Origin: Chitinophaga sp. HK235
GTDB taxonomy: Bacteria > Bacteroidota > Bacteroidia > Chitinophagales > Chitinophagaceae
DNA: 64,000 nt
Assembly: GCF_018255755.1 (NCBI RefSeq)
Contig: NZ_CP073766.1
Span: forward strand, 7,562,501 to 7,626,500
Reading direction: 5' to 3'
The notes under the pieces are model-generated. The model worked only from the letters and a program-made list of their open reading frames with translations, ran no database searches and was not told where the DNA came from. Shown piece by piece: positions 52,783 through 61,398 of this stretch (positions are counted from its first letter, which is position 1; every line of letters starts with the position of its first letter). Both the position numbers and the translations under genes were made by a program.

Positions 52783-54890
52783 CGATACGTTCCGCATGGA
52801 TACGTAGTCAGTTGTTGCGTTACCTGTTGCTGGCGCTGGCACTGGCAGCTCCGTTGGCCCTGCTGGGCTGGATACCGGCTGTTACAGCGGCTTTCATCTG
52901 TCTGGGGGCGCTGCTTTGGTGGTATCGGCCCTGGCGCCTTCCGCTGGAGGAAGTTGCCACCTATCTGATTCAGACATTTCCGGAGCTGGAAGACAGCACC
53001 GCACTTGTCCTGAAACCGGCCGGAGAACGAAACCTGCTGGAAACATTGCAGGTAGAGAAAATAAGTCCGGTGCTCAGCACCTTGCACTTGCCCTCCCGTT
53101 TTTACAGGCCGGTATACCGTGCTGCTGTTGTTGCTGGTTTTATGTTGCTTTTTACGCTGGGCTGGTACTGGTTGCGCGCCCATATGGTTTATCCGCTGGC
53201 AGGAAACAGTCTTGCAACAACCCAGGCTGCGGCAAAGGAAAAAATACTGCCAGGTATTAGTCATGTCCGTATCAACATTCAGCCGCCAGCATATACGCAT
53301 CTGCCTTCCCGTGTCCAGCAAGGATTTAATATCACGGCCCCGGATAGTGCAGGCATACACTGGGAGATACAAACCAGTCAACCGGTACAGCATCTCTCCT
53401 TATTATTCAATGACAGTACCCGGCTGGAACTGAAGCCTGGAAAGGATAGCACTACGTGGACTGCTGCCCGTACCGTAAAAAAATCCGGCTTCTATCAGGT
53501 GCAGCTGAATGACCAGTTGTCTGAACTATACCAGCTACAGCTGTTACCCGACCAGCTGCCGGTGATCCGTATTGCCAGTCCCAAACCCTTTACTACCATA
53601 GAATTCGGGCAGTCCACCAAAGTAAACGTACAAGCTGCGTTGTCTGATGATTACGGCATCCGGGATGCCCGGATAGCCCTCACCATCGCCAGCGGCAGCG
53701 GAGAGGCGGTGCGTTTCAGCGAGAAGGAACTATCTTTTGATAACAGCTTCAGTGCACAGTCACCTGCCTACCAGGTGAATAAAGTCCTTAACCTGAGCGC
53801 CATGGGCATGAAGCCCGGTGATGAACTGTATTTTCATATACGCGTTACCGATACCCGCCAGCAGGAAACCCGCTCAGATGTGTATATCATCACGCTGCCG
53901 GATACAGCACAGCTGTTCAGCATGGAAGGAATGGTCACCGGCGTGGCTTTTAAACCGGAGTATTTCCGTAGCCAGCGTCAGATCATCCTTGACGCGGAAC
54001 AGCTGATCCGGGAAAAAGACAGCCTGGGGCCTGCCCGGTTCAACAGCCGTAGTAACGAGCTGGGGACCGATCAGAAACTGCTACGCCTCCGTTATGGTAA
54101 GTTTCTCGGTGAAGAATCGGAATCCAACATCGGTGATCCCAGAGCAGCCGCAGAAGAAGGGCATGATGATCATGATCATGGACATGATCATCACGGAGAA
54201 GAACATACGAACAACGATCCAAAGGATTTTGGCAACGCAGCAAAAGTGCTTGATGAGTTTACAGATAAGCACGATAATGCAGAAGATGCCACCTTCTTTG
54301 ATCCGGCTATCAAACAACAATTAAAAGCCACGCTTACCGAAATGTGGAAGTCGGAGCTGCAATTACGTTTGTACAAGCCCCAGGAGGCATTACCGTTCGC
54401 CTACAAGGCTTTAAGGCTCCTGAAGGACCTGCAGCAGCAATCCCGCGCCTATGTGGCTAAAACCGGCGTTAAAACCACGCCGCTGAAGCCGGAGAAACGG
54501 CTGACGGGAGAACAGGACAAAATTCATCCTATGGTGAAAAAAGAAACCAGCACCTACAAGGATGAGATGGAAGCGGTGCGTGCAGCCCTTTCCATACTGG
54601 ATGCCAGAAGGGCAGGAGACAGCAGCGCCGCTCCGGATATATTGCAGGAAGCCCTCAAGCTACTGACTACACGGGCAGCTGCGGCACCGGCTGTATATCT
54701 GCCGGCACTCGAAGCCCTGCGCCGTATTGGTCAGCACCAGGGAACAACCAGGGATATACTGATTGCCCAGCGCGGACTACAGAAAATATTAACCGTTCCG
54801 TCACAACAGCCGCAGCCCGCAGCCGCTCCGGTGGGAACCTCGCTGCCACAGCGTTATTTCAAGAACCTTAAAACCGGTGCCATCCCATGA
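52749..54890 (+). CDS. DUF4175 family membrane protein
   Basis: A 713-residue protein starting at GTG 52749, overlapping the BatA-like gene by 34 bp. Two membrane segments come early (LLRYLLLALALAAPLALLGW, IPAVTAAFICLGALLWWY) and one near 130-150. The large periplasmic part has a beta-rich domain (SHVRINIQPPAYTHLPSRVQ, IEFGQSTKVNVQAALSDDYG) and a helical part (LKPEYFRS-like FKPEYFRSQRQIILDAEQLI). A His/Asp-rich stretch near 470-486 (HDDHDHGHDHHGEEH) may bind metal. DUF4175 proteins accompany MoxR/BatA loci; function unknown. The end overlaps the next gene by ATGA. Confidence 0.85.
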   Translation: MYNSNGHTKLVAIRSAWIRSQLLRYLLLALALAAPLALLGWIPAVTAAFICLGALLWWYRPWRLPLEEVATYLIQTFPELEDSTALVLKPAGERNLLETLQVEKISPVLSTLHLPSRFYRPVYRAAVVAGFMLLFTLGWYWLRAHMVYPLAGNSLATTQAAAKEKILPGISHVRINIQPPAYTHLPSRVQQGFNITAPDSAGIHWEIQTSQPVQHLSLLFNDSTRLELKPGKDSTTWTAARTVKKSGFYQVQLNDQLSELYQLQLLPDQLPVIRIASPKPFTTIEFGQSTKVNVQAALSDDYGIRDARIALTIASGSGEAVRFSEKELSFDNSFSAQSPAYQVNKVLNLSAMGMKPGDELYFHIRVTDTRQQETRSDVYIITLPDTAQLFSMEGMVTGVAFKPEYFRSQRQIILDAEQLIREKDSLGPARFNSRSNELGTDQKLLRLRYGKFLGEESESNIGDPRAAAEEGHDDHDHGHDHHGEEHTNNDPKDFGNAAKVLDEFTDKHDNAEDATFFDPAIKQQLKATLTEMWKSELQLRLYKPQEALPFAYKALRLLKDLQQQSRAYVAKTGVKTTPLKPEKRLTGEQDKIHPMVKKETSTYKDEMEAVRAALSILDARRAGDSSAAPDILQEALKLLTTRAAAAPAVYLPALEALRRIGQHQGTTRDILIAQRGLQKILTVPSQQPQPAAAPVGTSLPQRYFKNLKTGAIP

Positions 54891-56335
54891 CAAGCTGGAG
54901 TTATATCGTCCTTTTGGCTGGCCTGGTAACCATGATCGTACTGCTGATACAGGAGCTGCGCCGGGAAAACAAACGACATCTATGGTTGCGTATAACCGCT
55001 GCCGTTATAGCAGTGGCAGGTGTTGTGTTAATGGGGCTACCCTTGTACCTCACCCAAAAAATCAATACACCGGTGCCGGCGGATACTGCAATCAAACAGC
55101 CCGTGCTCACCGGTATCGTCGCCTGCCATTGGCCGCGTACCCTGACAGCAGGCCAGGAATGGCCGGTGCAGGGCACCTATAATAATACAGCTGCCAGGCC
55201 CGTAACATTACGGCTGGCCGGATTTGATACCGTCCTCGATTCTGTGGTGATACCCGCCGGGCAACAACAGGTTTTCTCCCTGAAAGCAATACCGCTGCAT
55301 CAGGGCAGGGCCGTATACCGGATCACTGTTATCACGGGAACGGATACACTGGAACAACAACCGCTACCACTGGAAGTCCGGAAACAAACACCGCTGTCGG
55401 TACTGTTCCTGGCTTCATCTCCTGATTTTGAAAATCGTTTTCTGGCTGACTGGCTGGTACAGCAGGGAAATGCAGTGGCGGTGCGTACACTCGTTTCCGG
55501 TAATAAATACATCACCCGTTTTGCTAATATTCCACAGCTGCCGCTGGAACAGCTCACCCCTGCGCTGCTGGATAACTTTGACCTCGTGGTCGCTGATCCG
55601 GCAGCGATGAATAAAACCATCCGTGCCTGGCTGGAAAATGCAGGCATTGGTTTGGTGCTGAAAGCCGACAGTACAGGTATATCTCAAACGCCGCTATCCC
55701 TCTGGCTGTCTGGCGGCCGGAAGCTGCCTGCGCTGCCCGTAGATCCTGCCGCTACCTTGCCTTCCGGCAGCACGGTGTTACCACTCGTACAGGACAGCCT
55801 GCATCGTGCTTATGTAACAGTCACCATCGCCGGTGCAGGTAAACTGGTGAGGTCCCATATCAGCAATACTTTCAGCTGGCTGCTGCAAGAACAGGAAACT
55901 GCTTATCAGCAGTATTGGTCTGCAGTCCTCAACGCAGCCGCCCGGAAAAAATCCACGGAAGAAAAAATCTCTTTTTATCCGGAGATCGCTCATCAGCATC
56001 AGCCGCTGGAAATACAGCTGGAAACCACGATGGCTCCTTTCCTGAAAGCCGGTAAGGTGACTTTGTACCTGGCACAGCATCCCTGGTTGCCATACCGCTG
56101 GAGCGGCACCTGGTGGCCGGAAAAAGCAGGATGGCAGTCATTTGCTACCGCTGCCGGGGTACAGTGGAATTATATCTTTCAGCCGGGTGACTGGAAAAAC
56201 AGTGCTACTGCAGCATCCCGTCCTGCAGACTTATCCCCTCAGCCGCAAACCATTCGGGAACGTGTGTCTCCCTGGTGGTTTATCATTCCATTATTGTTAT
56301 CACTTACTTTCTTATGGTGGGAAAAGAAAATGTGA
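54887..56335 (+). CDS. Hypothetical membrane protein of the MoxR operon
   Basis: A 482-residue protein with two N-terminal membrane helices (SYIVLLAGLVTMIVLLIQEL and ITAAVIAVAGVVLMGLPLYL), a periplasmic region of about 390 residues (CHWPRTLTAGQEWPVQGTYN, VLFLASSPDFENRFLADWLV, FDLVVADPAAMNKTIRAWLE) and a C-terminal helix (WWFIIPLLLSLTFLWWEKKM). It resembles BatA-like or glutamine-amidotransferase-like membrane proteins found in such operons. It is the last gene of the tightly packed run, starting by ATGA overlap; a 185-bp gap follows before the TldD/E genes. Confidence 0.65.
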   Translation: MTSWSYIVLLAGLVTMIVLLIQELRRENKRHLWLRITAAVIAVAGVVLMGLPLYLTQKINTPVPADTAIKQPVLTGIVACHWPRTLTAGQEWPVQGTYNNTAARPVTLRLAGFDTVLDSVVIPAGQQQVFSLKAIPLHQGRAVYRITVITGTDTLEQQPLPLEVRKQTPLSVLFLASSPDFENRFLADWLVQQGNAVAVRTLVSGNKYITRFANIPQLPLEQLTPALLDNFDLVVADPAAMNKTIRAWLENAGIGLVLKADSTGISQTPLSLWLSGGRKLPALPVDPAATLPSGSTVLPLVQDSLHRAYVTVTIAGAGKLVRSHISNTFSWLLQEQETAYQQYWSAVLNAAARKKSTEEKISFYPEIAHQHQPLEIQLETTMAPFLKAGKVTLYLAQHPWLPYRWSGTWWPEKAGWQSFATAAGVQWNYIFQPGDWKNSATAASRPADLSPQPQTIRERVSPWWFIIPLLLSLTFLWWEKKM

Positions 56336-56502
56336 CGAGCGGCGAAAAATAATAAGGAAAAAAAATTAGCTTAGGCTTCTGATAGGGTTACAAGGTTTTA
56401 TGCTCATGAGATGATACATCACAAGTGTTATGTCAGCTTGTTTCATTATTTGTGAATGAAATTACAGATACCTGTCTTCAACTAAAATCTAAACCAAACT
56501 AA

Positions 56503-56509
56503 ACCGGAG
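56503..56509 (+). promoter_or_regulatory. Strong ribosome-binding site for a TTG start
   Basis: CCGGAGG lies 10 nt before the TTG at 56520 and supports that unusual start; no in-frame ATG fits before the Tat-like signal. Confidence 0.7.
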
Positions 56510-56519
56510 GACTTTTCTA

Positions 56520-58157
56520 TTGAAACGTAAAGACTTTATCCAGCTTTCCGCGATGGGACTGGGTGCGCTCGTCCTGCCGAACTTTTCTGCTTTCGGCAAA
56601 TCCGTTGATCCATCTCAGTTTCTCAATGATGGCATCGATGTAAAATTGAAGAAACAACTGGCAGATGTGGCTTTAAATGCTGCCCGTGGCAAAGGGGCTA
56701 CCTATGCCGACGTGCGCATCGGCCGCTACCTCAACCAGTTTGTAGTCACCCGCGAGGCAAAAGTGCAGAACATTGCCAATGCGGAATCATTTGGTGTAGG
56801 CATCCGCGTAATCGCCAATGGCTGCTGGGGCTTCGCTGCCACCAACGTAGTCACTAAAGAGGCGATCGCCAAAGCAGCAGAAAGAGCGGTGGCCGTGGCT
56901 AAAGCCAATTCCAGAGTGAATGCGGACCCCGTAAGACTGGCACCGCAGAAAGGTTATGGTGAAGTGTCCTGGAAAACACCCATCCAGCAAAATGCCTTTA
57001 CCATACCGGTAAAAGATAAGGTAGACCTGCTGCTGGGCGTCAACAACATCGCCATGAAAGGAGGAGCCAGCTTTGTCAATTCCGCTATCCTGGCCATCAA
57101 CGAACAAAAGTTTTTTGCTTCCACCGATGGGTCTTATATAGATCAGGACATACATCGTCTTTTCCCGACTTTCACCGTCACTAAGATAGACCGCGCCAGC
57201 GGTAAATTTGAAACCCGCAAATCACTCAGCTCTCCGGTAGGTATGGGATATGAATATCTCACGCCTACGGCAGACAATAAGGTAGGCGGTGTGGTGACCC
57301 GTTATAAAGACCGTTACGATATGCTGGAAGACGTGAAAAACGCCACCGCAGACGTAGACCAGAAACTGAAAGCCAAATCAGTGGAACCCGGTAAATACGA
57401 TCTGGTGCTGGATCCTTCCCATCTCTGGCTTACCATCCACGAATCAGTGGCGCACCCTACAGAACTGGACCGCGTACTGGGCTACGAAGCCAACTATGCC
57501 GGTACCAGCTTCCTCACACTCGACAAGTGGAAATCACGCAACTTCCAGTTTGGCAGCAAACTGGTGAATGTGGTGGCAGACAAACTGCAGCCCGGTTCTC
57601 TCGGTGCCGTAGGATATGACGATGAAGGCGTGAAATGTGGTCAGTGGGACCTGATCAAAGACGGTGTGCTGGTCAACTACCAGGCTATCCGTGACCAGGC
57701 CCATATCATCGGCCTCGATCATTCACAAGGTTGTTGCTACGCGCAAAGCTGGTCCGATGTGCAGTTCCAGCGTATGCCCAACGTATCCCTGCAGCCAGGA
57801 AAAGAAAAGCTGAGCGTAGATGATATGATCAAAAATGTAGAGAAAGGTATCTACATCATCGGTGATGGCTCTTTCTCTATCGACCAGCAACGCTATAACT
57901 TCCAGTTTGGCGGACAAACATTCTACGAAATAAAGAACGGACAGATTGTGGGCATGCTGAAAGATGTGGCCTACCAGGCTAATACACAGGAGTTCTGGAA
58001 CAGCTGTACCGCTATCGCTGACAAGAGCGACTACCGCCTCGGTGGCGCCTTCAACGATGGTAAGGGCCAGCCCGGACAGTCCAACGCGGTGTCGCATGGC
58101 AGTTCCACTACCCGCTTCAATGGTGTAAACGTTATTAACACAGCAAGAAAAATCTGA
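56520..58157 (+). CDS. TldD-type metallopeptidase with Tat-like signal, copy 1
   Basis: A 545-residue TldD/PmbA-family protein starting at TTG. The N-terminus MKRKDFIQLSAMGLGALVLP is a twin-arginine-type signal (KRKDF). Metal-binding HESVAH is at 307-312, and Cys496 in FWNSC may be the third zinc ligand. Other family segments are YADVRIGRYLNQFVVTREAK, EPGKYDLVLDPSHLWLTIHE and GDGSFSIDQQRYNFQFGGQT. TldD cleaves short or unfolded peptides as a partner of TldE. E. coli TldD is cytoplasmic, so a signal here points to export. The TldE copy starts 10 bp later. A second TldD about 1.6 kb on is closely similar. Proposed link to the MoxR operon is by position. Confidence 0.9.
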   Translation: MKRKDFIQLSAMGLGALVLPNFSAFGKSVDPSQFLNDGIDVKLKKQLADVALNAARGKGATYADVRIGRYLNQFVVTREAKVQNIANAESFGVGIRVIANGCWGFAATNVVTKEAIAKAAERAVAVAKANSRVNADPVRLAPQKGYGEVSWKTPIQQNAFTIPVKDKVDLLLGVNNIAMKGGASFVNSAILAINEQKFFASTDGSYIDQDIHRLFPTFTVTKIDRASGKFETRKSLSSPVGMGYEYLTPTADNKVGGVVTRYKDRYDMLEDVKNATADVDQKLKAKSVEPGKYDLVLDPSHLWLTIHESVAHPTELDRVLGYEANYAGTSFLTLDKWKSRNFQFGSKLVNVVADKLQPGSLGAVGYDDEGVKCGQWDLIKDGVLVNYQAIRDQAHIIGLDHSQGCCYAQSWSDVQFQRMPNVSLQPGKEKLSVDDMIKNVEKGIYIIGDGSFSIDQQRYNFQFGGQTFYEIKNGQIVGMLKDVAYQANTQEFWNSCTAIADKSDYRLGGAFNDGKGQPGQSNAVSHGSSTTRFNGVNVINTARKI

Positions 58158-58167
58158 TCTAACGCAC

Positions 58168-59502
58168 ATGGCTATATTAAAAAAAGAAGAAGCAAAAGCA
58201 TTACTGCAGAAAGTGCTCGCCTACTCCAAAGCAGATGAATGCGAAGTGTCCCTCCGCGGAGAAGAAGGCGGCAACATCCGCTATGCGCGCAATGCCGTAT
58301 CTACTGCCGGAGATATCGATAATATCACCCTATCTGTCACCTCTTCCTTTGGCAAACGCTCCGGTACCGCCACCATCAACGAGTTTGATGATGCCGCCCT
58401 GGAAAGGGTGGTGAAACGCGCTGAAGAGCTGGCCCGCCTGGCTCCGGAGAATCCGGAGTATATGCCGCTCCGTGGTCCTGCCGATTTTAAGGATTCCAAA
58501 ACATATGTTGAAGCTACTGCCGCCATGACGCCGGATACCCGCGCAGAGGCCGTAGCCAAAAGTATTCAGGTAGCTAAAGAAGCAAGCCTTGAAGCCGCAG
58601 GCTTCATCGAAAACACCTCCAGCTTCAGCGCTATCATGAATTCCAAAGGTCTGTTTGCTTATGATAGAGATACCAACGTAGTGTTTACCATTACTACCCG
58701 CAACAATGCCGGAACTGGTTCCGGCTTTGCTGCGCGGGGATACAACGACATCAGCAAACTGGACACGCTTGCTGCTACAAAGATCGCTGCCACCAAGGCC
58801 AGCGGATCTGCCGGTGCCAGAGCGATAGAGCCGGGTAAGTACACCGTGATACTGGAGCCGGTAGCTGCCACTTACATGCTCGAAAACATGTTCCGCGGCC
58901 TCGACGCCCGTAATGCAGATGAAGGCCGTAGCTTCATGAGCAAACCCGGTGGTGGTAACCGTATCGGTGAACAGCTCATGGACGAAAAAGTGACACTCTA
59001 CTCTGATCCGTTCCATCCCGATTTGCCTGCCAATACCTGGAGCCGCGATGGTTTCCCACTCGAAAAAACAACCTGGGTAGACAAAGGAGTCGTGAAAAAC
59101 CTTGTCTATTCCCAGTACTGGGCTAAAAACAAAGGTGTACAGCCTGTGCCGCAGCCCTCCAATATCATCATGGAAGGTGGCACCGCCTCACTGGAAGACC
59201 TGATCAAAAGCACAGAAAAAGGGATTCTCGTTTCCCGTCTGTGGTATATCAGGTTGGTGGATGCCCAGACACTGCTGCTGACCGGCCTTACCCGCGACGG
59301 AACTTTTTACATCGAAAACGGTGAAATCAAATATCCTGTTAAAAACTTCCGCTTCAATGAAAGCCCGGTCATCATGCTCAACAATGTGGAGGCGCTGGGT
59401 AAAACAGAAAGAAGCATCAGTATTGAATCCTACAGGAGTTATCTGATTCCGCCGATGAAGATCAGGGACTTTACTTTTACCTCTCTGTCCGACGCTATTT
59501 AG
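58168..59502 (+). CDS. TldE (PmbA)-type subunit, copy 1
   Basis: A 444-residue protein of the PmbA/TldE family. It has no HExxxH motif and no signal peptide; the N-terminus is MAILKKEEAKALLQKVLAYS. Family segments are GGNIRYARNAVSTAGD, SGTATINEFDDAALERVVKR, LEPVAATYMLENMFRGLDAR and PSNIIMEGGTASLEDLIKST. TldE is the non-catalytic partner that joins TldD in a heterodimer. The gene follows the TldD copy by 10 bp. It is nearly the same as copy 2 downstream in layout and length. Confidence 0.9.
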   Translation: MAILKKEEAKALLQKVLAYSKADECEVSLRGEEGGNIRYARNAVSTAGDIDNITLSVTSSFGKRSGTATINEFDDAALERVVKRAEELARLAPENPEYMPLRGPADFKDSKTYVEATAAMTPDTRAEAVAKSIQVAKEASLEAAGFIENTSSFSAIMNSKGLFAYDRDTNVVFTITTRNNAGTGSGFAARGYNDISKLDTLAATKIAATKASGSAGARAIEPGKYTVILEPVAATYMLENMFRGLDARNADEGRSFMSKPGGGNRIGEQLMDEKVTLYSDPFHPDLPANTWSRDGFPLEKTTWVDKGVVKNLVYSQYWAKNKGVQPVPQPSNIIMEGGTASLEDLIKSTEKGILVSRLWYIRLVDAQTLLLTGLTRDGTFYIENGEIKYPVKNFRFNESPVIMLNNVEALGKTERSISIESYRSYLIPPMKIRDFTFTSLSDAI

Positions 59503-59760
59503 AAGGAATATTATCATGATTGAATGGATGGATGTTTTGTTCGCTGTAACTTGTTATATTTAAACAATAATAGCAGCCAACAGAGCATCCATTTTTTTTA
59601 GCCAATGCGCAGTTGTCCCCCGAAGAAGAACGAACCGCCAAAGTCCCCGTGCAGCAACCCTTTTAAGTGATTATAAAATATTTTGCCATGTTATTACCTG
59701 AACTTAATGCCATCAACTTTAGTACTGAAAAATTTATGATCAACCTTTAATCCTGCTATA
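59503..59760. other. Gap of about 258 bp between the two TldD/E pairs
   Basis: No gene is seen. It is AT-rich toward its right end and probably holds a promoter for the second pair. Confidence 0.5.
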
Positions 59761-61395
59761 ATGAAAAGAAGAGACTTCCTCCATTACACAGGCCTTGGGC
59801 TGGGTGCAGGTTTGCTGTCCCAGATACCCATTATCGGAAAAGCGGTTCCTTTAGACGCTCCCTGGTATACAATCGACCCTGCCAGAAAAAAGGAACTCGC
59901 CGATGTGGCCCTTAATGCAGCCCGTAGTAAAGGTGCATCCTATACGGATGTGCGCATAGGCCGCTATCTCAACCAGTTTCTCATAACCCGTGAAGACAAG
60001 GTTGAAAATGTTGTTAACACTGAATCTTATGGAATCGGCATCCGTGTGCTCGCCAACGGTTGCTGGGGCTTTGCTTCCACCGATCAGATGGACAAGGACA
60101 GCATCGCCAGAACAGCCGCTACTGCAGTGGCTATCGCCAAAGAAAATGCCCGTCTGCTCACCACCCCTGTACAGCTCGCACCACAAAAAGGATATGGTGA
60201 AGTAAGCTGGAAAGCCCCTGTCGAAAAAAATGCTTTCGAAGTGCCGGTAAAGGAGAAGGTAGATCTGCTGCTTTCTGTCAACGATGTCGCCATGAAAAAC
60301 GGCGCTGACTATGTAGGCTCTTATATGTTCCTGGTGAATGAACAGAAATACTTCGCCAGCTCCGACGGGTCCTATATAGATCAGGATGTACACCGTATCT
60401 GGCCTACTTTCCAGATCACCAAAATCGACAAGGCCACCGGCAAGTTTGAAACACGCGATGCACTCAGCGCTCCACGCGGCATGGGATATGAGTACATGAT
60501 CCCCCGTGAATCGGACAAGATTAAAGGGGTGACAACGTTGTACCGTGACCGTTATGATATGGTAGAAGATGCCCGACAGGGCGCACAGCAGGTAGGGGAG
60601 AAGCTGAAAGCCAAATCTGTGGAGCCAGGAAAATATGACCTGATCCTCGATCCTTCCCATCTCTGGCTGACCATTCACGAATCGGTAGGACACCCGACTG
60701 AACTGGACCGTGTGCTGGGCTATGAAGCCAACTTTGCCGGTACCAGCTTCCTGACCCTCGACAAATGGGAGTCTAAGAAATTCCAGTTCGGTAGTCCGCT
60801 GGTAAACATCGTGGCGGATAAAACACAACCAGGCTCTCTGGGCGCTGTAGGCTATGATGACGAAGGGGTAGGTACACAGAAATGGGACCTGATTAAAGAT
60901 GGTGTGCTGGTCAACTACCAGGCTATCCGTGACCAGGCACATATCATCGGATTGAACCAGTCTCAGGGCTGCTGCTATGCCCAAGGTTGGTCTGATGTGC
61001 AGTTTCAGCGTATGGCCAATGTATCCTTGCAACCCGGTACAGCTTCCCTGACGCCTGCCGAAATGATCAAAAATGTAGAGAAAGGTATCTTCATCGCAGG
61101 CAACGGCTCTTTCTCCATCGATCAGCAGCGCTACAATTTCCAGTTCGGCGGACAGGTCTATTATGAAATCAAAAACGGCCAGATCGTGGGCATGCTCAAA
61201 GATGTGGCTTACCAAAGCAATACACAGGAATTCTGGAACTCCTGTGCTGCCATCGCAGATAAAAGGGATTACCGCCTCGGAGGTTCCTTCTTCGATGGAA
61301 AAGGCCAGCCATCGCAGGTGAGCGCCGTTTCCCACGGCTCTGCCACTGCACGTTTCAACGGAGTAAATGTTATTAATACAGCTAGAAAAATTTAA
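59761..61395 (+). CDS. TldD-type metallopeptidase with Tat signal, copy 2
   Basis: A 544-residue paralogue of the first TldD. The N-terminus MKRRDFLHYTGLGLGAGLLS is a clear twin-arginine signal (RRDFL). The metal site HESVGH is at 306-311 and Cys495 (FWNSC) matches Cys496 of copy 1. Long stretches such as YTDVRIGRYLNQFLITREDK, PGKYDLILDPSHLWLTIHES and GNGSFSIDQQRYNFQFGGQ agree closely with copy 1. It should form a heterodimer with the TldE gene starting 3 bp later. The two copies differ at many positions, so the duplication is not recent. Confidence 0.92.
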   Translation: MKRRDFLHYTGLGLGAGLLSQIPIIGKAVPLDAPWYTIDPARKKELADVALNAARSKGASYTDVRIGRYLNQFLITREDKVENVVNTESYGIGIRVLANGCWGFASTDQMDKDSIARTAATAVAIAKENARLLTTPVQLAPQKGYGEVSWKAPVEKNAFEVPVKEKVDLLLSVNDVAMKNGADYVGSYMFLVNEQKYFASSDGSYIDQDVHRIWPTFQITKIDKATGKFETRDALSAPRGMGYEYMIPRESDKIKGVTTLYRDRYDMVEDARQGAQQVGEKLKAKSVEPGKYDLILDPSHLWLTIHESVGHPTELDRVLGYEANFAGTSFLTLDKWESKKFQFGSPLVNIVADKTQPGSLGAVGYDDEGVGTQKWDLIKDGVLVNYQAIRDQAHIIGLNQSQGCCYAQGWSDVQFQRMANVSLQPGTASLTPAEMIKNVEKGIFIAGNGSFSIDQQRYNFQFGGQVYYEIKNGQIVGMLKDVAYQSNTQEFWNSCAAIADKRDYRLGGSFFDGKGQPSQVSAVSHGSATARFNGVNVINTARKI

Positions 61396-61398
61396 TAT

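Noticed and set aside
59851..61335. A 494-codon open frame on the minus strand
   Set aside because: It is antisense to TldD copy 2, whose frame has clear family motifs; the minus-strand translation shows no recognisable domain.
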